64,000 nt of DNA from Gordionus sp. m RMFG-2023 (Eukaryota; Nematomorpha; Gordioida; Chordodea; Parachordodidae). The position numbers were made by a program, and so were the translations under genes. Below are positions 50,701-57,503 of this stretch, piece by piece; within the stretch, counting starts at the first letter, position 1; each line of letters begins with the position of its first letter. The stretch lies in contig NC_088779.1 of assembly GCF_954871325.1 (NCBI RefSeq), positions 1,676,846 to 1,740,845 on the forward strand, in the 5' to 3' direction. Below the pieces are notes generated by a model. It had not been told where the DNA came from. It saw only the letters and a program-made list of their open reading frames with translations, and ran no database searches.

Positions 50701-53700
50701 ATTAAGTTGAATTGTTAATTGTAACTAAAATTGTATCGTATACAGTATTTATTTGAAAAAGTAGTAATTTATACAAATACCTTTTTTATTATGAGCTATT
50801 CAAGTATGTTACATTATTAATCAATATATCAAAAATTGCAAAAAAGTTTGCGTTTTTTTTATTGAAAATAAATTTTTTATATCTAAATATTTAATTAAAG
50901 CTTATAGTTGTTTAATTGTAACAACAAGCAACATCAGAGTCTCTAACAACTATTAGTCCTACTACAACAGCTGCTCAGAAAATCTTTTCTGAAACTGATT
51001 ATGCTCACAGTACGAATTTTCTAATCATTATGTTTTGTTACTTAGTGAGGAATATTTTTTTTCCTAAATTTTGAACTAATTAGGAAATCACAAATATTCA
51101 TAAAAGCTATGTTAATTTAGGGGCAATAAATTAATCAAAATGGGTATTTATTATCAACAAATTAATCTTTTTTGGCAGTATTTAAAAATTTTTGGGCAAT
51201 ATTTTTATCAAAATGGGCAATATTTATATAATTTTAACTCAGTAATAAAAAAAAATTAAGTTGAATTGTTAATTAACGAAAATTGTATAGTATACAGTAT
51301 TTATTTGAAAAATTGTTTAGTAATTTACAGAGTTGTTAAAAGATACTTTTTAAATGGATCTAGATACAGATACATCGTCTAAAATAATATCTAGATACCG
51401 ATATTTTAATCAAAAATCTATCTAGATACAGATACCACATTTTTATATCTAGATACAGGATCTAGATACTTGTATCTAGATCCTTTAACAACTCTGGTAA
51501 TATATATACAAATATCTTTTTTATAACTAATTTAAGAAATCACCTTTAATGACAAAATATTCTAATTACATTTTAAACATATTATATAGGAATATAAGTT
51601 GAAAAGCGTAAAAATCACCTACATATTGGACATCAATATCAGATTCAGATGAGACTGATAATCTTTCTGAAATAGTATAAGATTTCTAATAATCTTCTTT
51701 GAAAAATAAAGCATATAAAGATTATGATATGATTTTTAGTTCTTGTTAATCATTTTTTTCTAATAAAATAGCATGAGTGATAATATTTTTTTGATTTAAA
51801 TTATCCAAACAAAATTTGATTTATCTTTTTTATATACTTTAGAATAAGATAGGAAAAAAGAAAAGGAAATATTGTTGTAAAATATAATAAGTTATGTGAG
51901 CGAAAATATATCTGGTTGATGAAGCTAACAGAGAGCCATGTCAAATGTAGAATATGCTCTACGATATGTAATTACAACGTGAGGGGAGAATATGATATTT
52001 TACGACATCGAAAATCGTTAAAGCATAAGTCGGTACAGGGGAGTATATCAACATCGATTGCAAATACAAAAATGTTCTCCAAAAAATATTAAATAATACA
52101 AATGCAACTAGAGTTGCGGAAATTGTATACACCTATCACGTAATTCAACATTCACAGAGCTATCTATCACCACAATGTGGTTCGAATCTTTTCCCCATAA
52201 TATTTAACGATTCCAATATTAGTGCAAGCTTTACTTGTGGATAGAACAAATATGAGCAAGGCTATCACAAAATATTATATGCTTATTTTTCAAAAAATTA
52301 TTAGAAATCATACTATTTTCAAAAAGATTATCAGTCTCATCCGAATCTGATATTGATGGTGAATATGTAGGTGATTTACACTTTTGAACTTCTATTCCTA
52401 TATAATTATTTTAAAATGTAAACTAGAATTAAAAGGTGTTCTAAATTAGTTATAAAGATATATAAAAAAATATTTATATAAATTAATAAACAATTTTCAA
52501 ATAAATACTATACAATACAATTTTAGTTACAATTACAATTCAACGTAATTTTTTTTTACTGGTTATAATATTATATAAATACTGCCCAAAAGATTAATTT
52601 ATTGATAATAAAAATATTACCCATCTTGATTAATTAATTTACTGCCAAAAATAATCACAGCTTTTAAAATACTTGTGATTAGTCAATGTCATTAGCGATA
52701 GTAGATGTCATTAAAAGACATTTTGTCCAAATCCCTGTCATTGGTGGACTTTGAAATATAATTTTAATGTATTAATATTTGTCAGTCTAAGCTAATTATT
52801 AATATCATTGGCTAGATATTATTTTAAGTCAGGCCAATATCTAAAAAAAATAAAATAATGGTTATGCAAGCATCATTAGGGCAAATATTATTTATTAAAA
52901 AGTTTCTCAAACTAGAGAGGACCTGAAAAAAATAGGTATAGCTACATGGCTCTAAAATAATGCAGATTATTTTAAATATTATTTTGGAATATTTATCAAA
53001 ATATTTCAGCAACAAAAAAACACAAATTACTTATATGTGGGTTCTCTCAGAGATATCAGGTTAGCCTGGGTGGATATATTGATGCTAGCAAGGTGCCTAT
53101 GCCCAAATATTATTGGGCGAGCATAATGTAGTCCATTTAGCAAATCGTAATGACATATAATTTTCCTTGAACTGCAAAATTTGAAGTCCCTACATTTTTT
53201 GAGCTTGTCTTCAAATTTGATTTCGGTATCCAATTTATTTAATTTAACAGTAGAAGTTCTGGGATTGTGATAAAACAATTCTACTGTTAACTCAAGGTCT
53301 ATTTGCTTTAAGGTGTCAAATGCCTTTTAGATATATATATATAAAATATAGATTCAAATAAGTGAGCAAAATCTGTTTAAATATTGATATTACCTTTGAT
53401 GAGTCCACCAAGAAAATGATTTTGTGCAAAAAAACTTCATTAATTTCAACAACCTCGTTTTGAAAATTTATATTAATTGTTGAACTTATAATTGTAATAT
53501 CTTGAGACGAATTTGTATCAATAGTATCTTTAAATCTTATTAGTAAAAAAAATAAATAATTAATATAATTACTAGGACAGGATTCTGAAACAGACTGATT
53601 AAAGGGGGTTTTAAGTTTAAATCTTAATTGATATTCCCTAAAGATGTATAATTATTTAATTTATATTAATAAATAGATACCCGCATTTGGTGAGGTCTAT

Positions 53701-53757
53701 ATTTGTAAAATTTTTAAGTTTTAATAAAAAATATAAGGTTCCTTGAAGTTCAAACAT
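38674..53757 (-). CDS. FAM135: FAM135 family protein with C-terminal alpha/beta-hydrolase (DUF676) domain; gene span
   Basis: Thirteen exons, read from right to left, join with compatible phases into about 1,333 residues from a Met at 53755-53757 to a stop at 38674-38676. Human FAM135A and FAM135B are about 1,500 and 1,400. N-terminal exons match the family start: '[20 protein letters not shown]' against '[20 protein letters not shown]'. Next come '[19 protein letters not shown]' and '[19 protein letters not shown]'. A long Ser-rich, probably disordered middle follows. The C-terminus has '[12 protein letters not shown]', the nucleophile elbow '[14 protein letters not shown]', '[12 protein letters not shown]', '[14 protein letters not shown]' and '[19 protein letters not shown]', placing Ser, Asp and His as a triad. 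The elbow is A-H-S-L-G, where relatives have G-H-S-L-G. About 130 extra polar residues follow '[10 protein letters not shown]'. The cellular function of the family is poorly known. It converges with the RhoGAP gene. Confidence 0.93.
39172..39225 (-). CDS. FAM135: FAM135 exon 12 (18 codons)
   Basis: Acceptor gtaaagtag, donor CACG|GTACCC. It encodes [19 protein letters not shown] across both junctions, aligning with 'KDCNLVRYNVINALPNTA' just before the His block. Chosen because it alone restores phase between exons 11 and 13. Confidence 0.7.
39513..39797 (-). CDS. FAM135: FAM135 exon 11
   Basis: Encodes '[20 protein letters not shown]', '[20 protein letters not shown]' and, after a Gly/Asn-rich piece, '[15 protein letters not shown]'. 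Human: '[20 protein letters not shown]' and 'NVVLVGSLQDRYVPYHSA'. It contains the presumed acid residue (SQD). Acceptor aaaaag, phase 1 in; donor TCGG|GTTTTT, phase 1 out. Confidence 0.9.
40348..41153 (-). CDS. FAM135: FAM135 exon 10 (nucleophile elbow and insertion)
   Basis: Acceptor ctttatag, donor TATAA|GTAAGC. Begins '[20 protein letters not shown]', then '[20 protein letters not shown]', '[16 protein letters not shown]' and '[15 protein letters not shown]'. The last ~130 codons (Asn/Gly/Glu-rich) have no counterpart at this position in human FAM135. Confidence 0.93.
41425..41653. mobile_element. MITE copy, family C, in FAM135 intron
   Basis: Contains 'cggctcgttttgagccgatt' and 'ccgctaactcaacattttag' near the left and 'ccagccggttaacaacacta' at the right. 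It shares the internal block order of 37689 and has a worn left terminus. Confidence 0.6.
41815..42042. mobile_element. diverged MITE related to family B, in FAM135 intron
   Basis: Right end 'gtctgtctaggtattattac' continuing 'atgtcattg' matches the family-B terminus. The interior has 'cagctgaagacgccattttgg' trimmed forms and 'ttcaacgacgctttcaaaat'. The left end is eroded ('tgactgacgatgaattt'). Confidence 0.6.
42316..42470. mobile_element. hAT-type MITE, family A, exact 8-bp duplication
   Basis: Ends CAGAGTTGTTAAA and TTTAACAACTCTG. Exact duplication cttattaa at 42308-42315 and 42471-42478. It is inserted in the opposite orientation to the copies at 3322, 51328 and 61938. It has five or more ATCTAGAT palindromes inside. 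Located in a FAM135 intron. Confidence 0.9.
42734..43069. mobile_element. hAT-type MITE, family B, exact 8-bp duplication
   Basis: Ends CAATGACATATAATAATACC and GGTATTATTATATGTCATTG, with the inverted repeat continuing through 'tagactgacgattcattcat'. Exact duplication gtcaaacc at 42726-42733 and 43070-43077. 336 bp, non-coding, in a FAM135 intron. Confidence 0.9.
43089..43822. mobile_element. 734-bp hAT-type element, family E, exact 8-bp duplication
   Basis: Ends TAGGGGTGTATCGATA and TATCGGTATACCCCTA, with CG-rich subterminal 'tcggatcgggccgatat' and 'atcggccgatatcgat' repeats. Exact duplication cattaaaa at 43081-43088 and 43823-43830. The middle (about 43340-43500) has higher complexity, but I see no intact frame or recognisable transposase. 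It lies 19 bp from the preceding family-B element. Confidence 0.88.
44118..44476 (-). CDS. FAM135: FAM135 exon 9 (start of hydrolase domain)
   Basis: Acceptor ctttatag, donor GATAG|GTAATT, phase 0 in and 2 out. After a Ser/Pro-rich lead it encodes '[20 protein letters not shown]' and ends '[12 protein letters not shown]'. Human: '[20 protein letters not shown]' and 'IDFLMSERNQND'. The HGLGG loop would form the oxyanion region. Confidence 0.95.
44832..45817 (-). CDS. FAM135: FAM135 exon 8 (large polar linker)
   Basis: Acceptor aaaatag (phase 1 in), donor AAG|GTTAAA (phase 0 out), 328 codons. The sequence is rich in Ser, Asn, Asp and Arg/Lys, with a '[12 protein letters not shown]' run. It has no recognisable domain and corresponds to the long disordered middle of FAM135 proteins. 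The composition, well balanced against the flanks, and continuous frame support coding. Confidence 0.88.
46204..46384 (-). CDS. FAM135: FAM135 exon 7
   Basis: Acceptor atcacaatag, donor TAAAA|GTTAGT, phase 0 in and 1 out. It encodes '[20 protein letters not shown]' and '[16 protein letters not shown]'. Human FAM135A has '[20 protein letters not shown]' at the comparable place. Too short and start-less for simple ORF detection. Confidence 0.82.
46462..46541. repeat. 18-bp minisatellite with a CACGTG in each unit
   Basis: The unit cacgtgattattgtggga is repeated four times without change, plus CACGTGAT of a fifth, in a FAM135 intron 78 bp upstream (in gene orientation) of exon 7. CACGTG is the core E-box; any binding is inference. 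Confidence 0.9.
46961..47110. mobile_element. partial MITE, family C, in FAM135 intron
   Basis: Begins 'tagtgccgttaaacggcttt' and continues 'ttttgagccgatttttaaaa' and 'gattttgctcatataag'. It breaks off before a right terminus, just ahead of a short TTCC repeat at 47112-47138. Confidence 0.5.
47588..47768. mobile_element. partial MITE, family C, in FAM135 intron
   Basis: Contains 'aatagatgtccaaatctttc' and 'aaaatattgggttagccgtt' and ends 'accgtttaacaatgctacc'. The left end is missing. It might be the right half of the piece at 46961, separated by later sequence. Confidence 0.5.
47796..48082 (-). CDS. FAM135: FAM135 exon 6
   Basis: Acceptor aagaag (phase 1 in), donor AGG|GTAAAT (phase 0 out), 95 codons. 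Encodes '[19 protein letters not shown]', '[20 protein letters not shown]' and '[16 protein letters not shown]', mostly helical-looking. Assigned by phase continuity and position; homology to human FAM135 here is not obvious. Confidence 0.8.
48118..48233. repeat. GC-island repeat in FAM135 intron
   Basis: 'agacccgccaaacctg' and 'accccgccggataagggc' with a right end 'gatctctgtggatctctg'. Worn member of the CGGGCC family. Confidence 0.35.
48445..48583. repeat. CTTT and TAAAA microsatellites
   Basis: A (CTTT)n run with T/C interruptions at 48445-48510 and a (TAAAA)n run at 48541-48583, inside a FAM135 intron. Confidence 0.85.
48854..49049 (-). CDS. FAM135: FAM135 exon 5
   Basis: Acceptor ttttccatag, donor TTGG|GTTTTT (phase 0 in and 1 out). 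Encodes [20 protein letters not shown], then '[20 protein letters not shown]' and '[20 protein letters not shown]'. Helical and hydrophobic, not strongly similar to human FAM135, but phase-consistent with neighbours on both sides. Confidence 0.78.
49180..49297 (-). CDS. FAM135: FAM135 exon 4 (5' boundary uncertain)
   Basis: Encodes '[19 protein letters not shown]' and '[20 protein letters not shown]', donor AAA|GTAAAT. An acceptor ggtag|TGG makes the phase fit exon 3 directly. A better-looking acceptor (caatag at 49320) would extend it by 22 bases but then needs one more exon between 49.3 and 53.0 kb. I could not decide between the two. Confidence 0.65.
49590..50070 (-). mobile_element. RTE-like LINE reverse-transcriptase tail with local inverted duplication
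   Basis: Minus-strand pieces: '[20 protein letters not shown]', '[20 protein letters not shown]', 'METRML'-like '[20 protein letters not shown]' and, in another frame, '[12 protein letters not shown]'. This is the well-known order of RTE-type elements after the catalytic core. The outer 50 bp (50023-50070) are an inverted copy of 49881-49930 ('tccgaactatatag', 'tactatggaact'). It lies in a FAM135 intron. Confidence 0.8.
51328..51496. mobile_element. hAT-type MITE, family A, nested in decayed element
   Basis: Ends CAGAGTTGTTAAA and TTTAACAACTCTG, 169 bp, the longest copy here. Flanks gtaattta (51320-51327) and gtaatata (51497-51504), 7 of 8 identical. Contains five ATCTAGATAC-type units. Nested within 50570-52810, so younger than that element. 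Confidence 0.9.
51918..52290 (+). pseudogene. hAT transposase N-terminal remnant (BED-like finger)
   Basis: One frame reads '[20 protein letters not shown]' followed by '[15 protein letters not shown]': a Trp, a Cys-x-x-Cys and a His-x4-His spacing like the finger that opens many hAT-related transposases. After frame breaks come '[20 protein letters not shown]' and '[13 protein letters not shown]', which match the next conserved stretch (H-x-x-Q/H-S, then 'S-K-I-...-C-x-R-T'). Broken by stops and shifts. Confidence 0.6.
53031..53323 (-). CDS. FAM135: FAM135 exon 3
   Basis: Acceptor atctaaaag, donor TATAA|GTAATT (phase 0 in and 2 out). Encodes '[19 protein letters not shown]' and '[20 protein letters not shown]'. 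Human FAM135A: 'ETLEEMNFLLSLDLHFTD' and '[20 protein letters not shown]'. Confidence 0.9.
53394..53637 (-). CDS. FAM135: FAM135 exon 2
   Basis: Acceptor catctttag, donor AAAG|GTAATA (phase 2 in and 0 out), 81 codons after the split Gly. Encodes '[20 protein letters not shown]' and '[20 protein letters not shown]'. Human: 'FYQIRASMKIPPRIPHRVEA' and '[20 protein letters not shown]'. Confidence 0.9.
53681..53757 (-). CDS. FAM135: FAM135 exon 1 (start codon)
   Basis: ATG in the context aaaATGt. It encodes [20 protein letters not shown] then DLTKC, and splits a Gly codon at donor TGCGG|GTATCT. Human: '[19 protein letters not shown]'. The length of N-terminal residues before the match is like that of human FAM135, so this Met is a credible start. 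Confidence 0.85.
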
Positions 53758-53850
53758 TTTACCACATGTTTCAAAATAAAGTGGCATACGATAGAAATTA
53801 AAAAAGTTCAATATTAAAATACCCCCTTAACATTTTTGCTTAGTTTAATT

Positions 53851-54194
53851 CAATGACATATATAATACCTAGACTGACGATTTATTTATTAAAATGCATT
53901 TTTAAGCGTCGTTGAATGCAAATCAGCTGGACCCGCCATTTTAGTAACCCATATGATAATTATTCTCATGTTAAAAACTACTATTAAATTGATAACTTGC
54001 TTCCTTATTACCTCGATAATCAGGTAATTCTTTATTAAAGTTTGTATCAGATATAGGAATAAATTAGGCTCTCGTTTAAAATTTTAATAATGATTACTGT
54101 AAGCAAGATGGCGTCCCTAGCTGATTTGCATAGATGTACACTTTTAATGAATGAATCGTCAGGATTGATCGTCAGTCTTGGTATTATGTCATTG
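53851..54194. mobile_element. hAT-type MITE, family B, just upstream of FAM135
   Basis: Ends CAATGACATATATAATACC and GGTATTATGTCATTG. Exact duplication gtttaatt at 53843-53850 and 54195-54202. Interior 'aagcgtcgttgaatgcaaat', 'cagctggacccgccatttt' and 'agatggcgtccctagctg'. It lies 94 bp 5' of the FAM135 start codon, in the promoter or 5' untranslated region. Confidence 0.92.
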
Positions 54195-54202
54195 GTTTAA
54201 TT

Positions 54203-55214
54203 GGCATAATCGAATGTGGCTCTGTTAATTTCATAGCTTAAAAGGACAAAGTTTATAAAGAATATTGAATGACTTACATACATAATGTACATATATAATA
54301 GCTAAAATTTTTATCATATTATCAGTGATGTAGTTGAGGGGAGGGCGGGGGTGGGAAGTACCTCCATCAATTTAAATGAATTTCAGTGCCCCCGAATTCT
54401 TAAAAGAAGTGGATTTTTTATAGTGATATCTTAGTAGCCTAATCCTTTTTATCATGAAATAGTAAACACATTTATTGAAAAAAATGGCAGTATATTAATA
54501 AAATTTTACATTCTAATTTAAAAACTAACCATTTCCTATTTTAATTGTTTCTTAAAAAGATTATTTAATAGAAATATGATCTTCTCATATATATTTTTTA
54601 GTCGTTTACTAGTTGTAATCCGCTTTTCCGCAAGGACTGCCTTGTGTTTATAGTTTATTTAATTTATAAATTTTAATTACCCCCATTATTTATTTTTGCA
54701 TAATTAACTATCCTATAAAATTCGAAAGTATAAATTAAATTACTTTCATTTTTTCGAACAAAGGTTGTTATTTTGTTGTATAATCACATTTTCTACCATA
54801 TGGATATTTGTGTAGCTAAGGGTTATGTACAAATTCTAAGACCCTCGATGATAAAAAAATAACAACGATCTCACGTTTGTTAAATTTCTTCTTTTTTTTA
54901 AATCTAATATATTACTTTTTATAAAGTTGTTATATAGATGATAACAGTGGTGAAAGATAACGGTGGAGATTTTAATTTATAATAATTTTATTCCAAAACT
55001 AAATTGATACTTCTTAAATAAATATAAAATAAGGTATATATATATGTATAATAAAAAAAAATAATTTAAACGAAATACATAGTTAAAGGCTATAATAACA
55101 ATTTAAGTTAAATAAAAAATCAATCGATCAACAAGAGTAAAGATTTATTAAGATGATCATTTGAATATGTATGTTAAGCAACTTTAAATCAATTTTTGAG
55201 TGTGTTATTTTAAA
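54203..55214. other. intergenic AT-rich stretch
   Basis: I see no exon, RNA gene or bounded element. A G-rich patch lies at 54335-54360. Confidence 0.4.
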
Positions 55215-55456
55215 TTAAAAAATCTGATTTTACCGAAAGTGTATGCCGTCATATTTGAAATACCTGCCCAATTAATTTCAGACAATTTTTGCATGAATCT
55301 TTAAACTTAATATAATATATATTTCCATATATTAATTATATATATTATAAATGACTCAAAGGTTAACAGCAAAATTGTCTACAATTCATAAGAGAGGCAT
55401 TCCAAACATGATAGAATATATTTCTTGTTAAATCAGATTTTAAATTTTAAAAAACT
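55215..55456. mobile_element. MITE-like foldback, family H
   Basis: 'aaatctgattttaccgaaag' and 'tgtatgccgtcatatttga' on the left are answered inverted on the right by 'ccaaacatgatagaatatat' and 'gttaaatcagattttaaat'. Similar pieces occur near 30825-31032, 32866-32935 and 62158-62238. No duplication was determined. Confidence 0.55.
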
Positions 55457-56254
55457 CGCTAAAAAATGATTTAAAATTGTAAAAATAACACTGCCAAAAA
55501 AAAACACATTGACGCTAATACAACAATAGTTAAAATAATAAAATTTATATAAGTATATTGAAACATCACTTGAATAATTTACAGATCCTTCAGGGTTATT
55601 ATTCCAATTAAAAGATTATTACCTTGCCGATAGCTTCAATATTCCTTTTAATAATATGATACCTATCTAGATCCAGTCGAGGAATTCTTTATTTATATAT
55701 AATGCCAGTGAATTATATAGAAAATAAATATATGCGTCAGCTAATAACAAAAAAAACCATTAAGAATTGTATAAAGACTTTTTTACAACAATTTAGAATC
55801 CCTAAATGTTGTTTATGATTAAAACAATAATTATTAGGTATCTATGACACATAAAAAATGATTTGTATTAATTAACAAATATAATATTATATCTAATATA
55901 TATATATAAGCAAATAATATGAAAACCTAACATTCATTTTTTAGGGCCAGAATTATTAGAGGAGGGGGGGGGGTCAGAACAAGTCCCAGTTTGCACCACT
56001 TCGTAATAATGGCATTCTCTTTCTCTAAAATATTAGTGAGCCTCCTAATTTGGTGAACGAGGACTTCAAAAAATACTAATTTCTGTAAAACTCTTATATT
56101 GTATCCTACAATTTGTTTACATACAATATATTTATAAAAGGTTAGTAGAAGGTTAGCCCATTCTCAGTGAAACCCCAACTATATAATAATATAAAAATGG
56201 ACGCAAAATTTAATTTTAAATTTATCCTTCTTAGTATTTTAATATTTATAACAT
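55457..56254. other. intergenic AT-rich stretch
   Basis: No exon seen. A poly-G run near 55962-55972 and a few pairs of short A/T repeats only. Confidence 0.4.
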
Positions 56255-56444
56255 ATACCTGAACCGGGTCGAATTTTAAAACAGAATAATTTTAAATTTT
56301 CCTATAATTATCTACAAAAATTTTAAAAAATTATTATATATTTTTAAAAAAAATTTAGACCTGGGTTTTTTTAATATCCGAACCGGTCCAAAAAAAATTT
56401 AAAATCCGTGCCATGCAAATGGTACATCTGCAGGTCTCCGATTT
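56255..56444. repeat. GC-island repeat (worn)
   Basis: 'cctgaaccgggtcgaatttt' at the left and 'aaatggtacatctgcaggtc' then 'tccgat' at the right, with 'ccgaaccggtcc' inside. Related to the copy at 35670. Confidence 0.4.
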
Positions 56445-56478
56445 ATATATTATTTATTCTAATACATAAGAGCCTTAT

Positions 56479-56990
56479 TGAAGGAAGGGAAAGAAGGAAG
56501 GAAGGGAAAGAAGGAAGGAAGGAAAGGAAGGAAGGAAGGAAGGAAGGAAGGAAGGAAGGAAGGAAGGAAGGAAGGAAGGAAGGAAGGAAGGAAGGAAGGA
56601 AGGAAGGAAGGAAGGAAGGAAGGAAGGAAGGAAGGAAGGAAGGAAGGAAGGAAGGAAGGAAGGAAGGAAGGAAGGAAGGAAGGAAGGAAGGAAGGAAGGA
56701 AGGAAGGAAGGAAGGAAGGAAGGAGAAGGAAGGAAGAAGAAGGAAGGAAGGAAGGAAGGAAGGAAGGAAGGAAGGAAGGAAGGAAGGAAGGAAGGAAGGA
56801 AGGAAGGAAGGAAGGAAGGAAGGAAGGAAGGAAGGAAGGAAGGAAGGAAGGAAGGAAGGAAGGAAGGAAGGAAGGAAGGAAGGAAGGAAGGAAGGAAGGA
56901 AGGAAGGAAGGAAGGAAGGAGGAGGAAGGAAGGAAGGAAGGAAGGGAAGGAAGGAAGAAGGAGGAGAGAAGGAAGGAAGGAAGGAAAAAG
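56479..56990. repeat. (GGAA)n microsatellite, about 510 bp
   Basis: Long, nearly pure GGAA/AAGG repeat with short GA-rich interruptions near 56500, 56722 and 56920-56975. The 212-, 203- and 172-residue open frames over it encode only repeat peptides and are not genes. Confidence 0.98.
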
Positions 56991-57065
56991 GAATGAAAGA
57001 AGATGAAGATTGGATCATGTTTGGCGTGAAAAGTGAAAACGTATAAATTACCATATTTATAACGA

Positions 57066-57071
57066 TTTATT
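57066..57071 (-). promoter_or_regulatory. candidate polyadenylation signal of the coiled-coil gene
   Basis: AATAAA on the minus strand, about 280 bp past the stop at 57348-57350. Common by chance in such AT-rich DNA. Confidence 0.3.
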
Positions 57072-57347
57072 TAAACTTCAATTTTTTTTACAAATCTTTT
57101 TATAATTTTAACATATTATAATCCAAATAAAAAATATAGGTACAATATTATATTAAATATTAATACTTTAAAATCATTTTAAAAAACATACAACCTTTCT
57201 TCTTATATTTTTTTTCAATCATAATAACCGCAGATGTGTTATCTATAATATATATAGATATTTTTTAAAAATAATATGGGAGTAATTGGGTGAAACCGAA
57301 ATTAACGAGGGGAACCATTCAAGATTTAAAATATTTTTTATCTAACA

Positions 57348-57503
57348 TCATTTTAATCTATCCATCGATTTAGGCTCCCAAAACTCATTGACCGGACCCT
57401 CTAAGGGTAATATCGTATTTGATAAGGCGTCGAATAATTTATCGGATTGAGCGCGTATTTTGTTTTGTCTAGTGGACTTTGCCGAATCTATCGATGATGA
57501 ACT
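57348..57503 (-). CDS. coiled-coil gene, last exon
   Basis: Acceptor aaaaaacag, phase 0, 52 codons with stop TGA. Begins with four Ser, then 'TRQNKIRAQSDKLFDAL' and 'LEGPVNEFWEPKSMDRLK'. It was found from exon-like composition and phase. 'EFWEP' echoes 'EYWEP' in the previous exon. Confidence 0.7.
   Translation of the reverse strand, partial: SSSSIDSAKSTRQNKIRAQSDKLFDALSNTILPLEGPVNEFWEPKSMDRLK

Larger units (their letters stand above)
50570..52810. mobile_element. 2.2-kb decayed hAT element with family-B-like ends
   Basis: The left end 'aacctagactgatgatttat' and right end 'gtcagtctaagctaattatt' continuing 'aatatcattg' resemble the family-B termini. Inside, 51590-51680 is inverted at 52320-52405 ('atcagattcagatgagactg'). 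50657-50770 is repeated directly at 51215-51320 and inverted at about 52490-52590. The centre holds transposase-like sequence (separate entry), and a family-A MITE has inserted at 51328. No duplication is readable. It may be the decayed larger relative of family B (inference). Confidence 0.6.

Noticed and set aside
56408-57054. Three open frames of 172-212 residues
   Set aside because: Translations of the (GGAA)n repeat in different frames and strands; no flanking exon signals.
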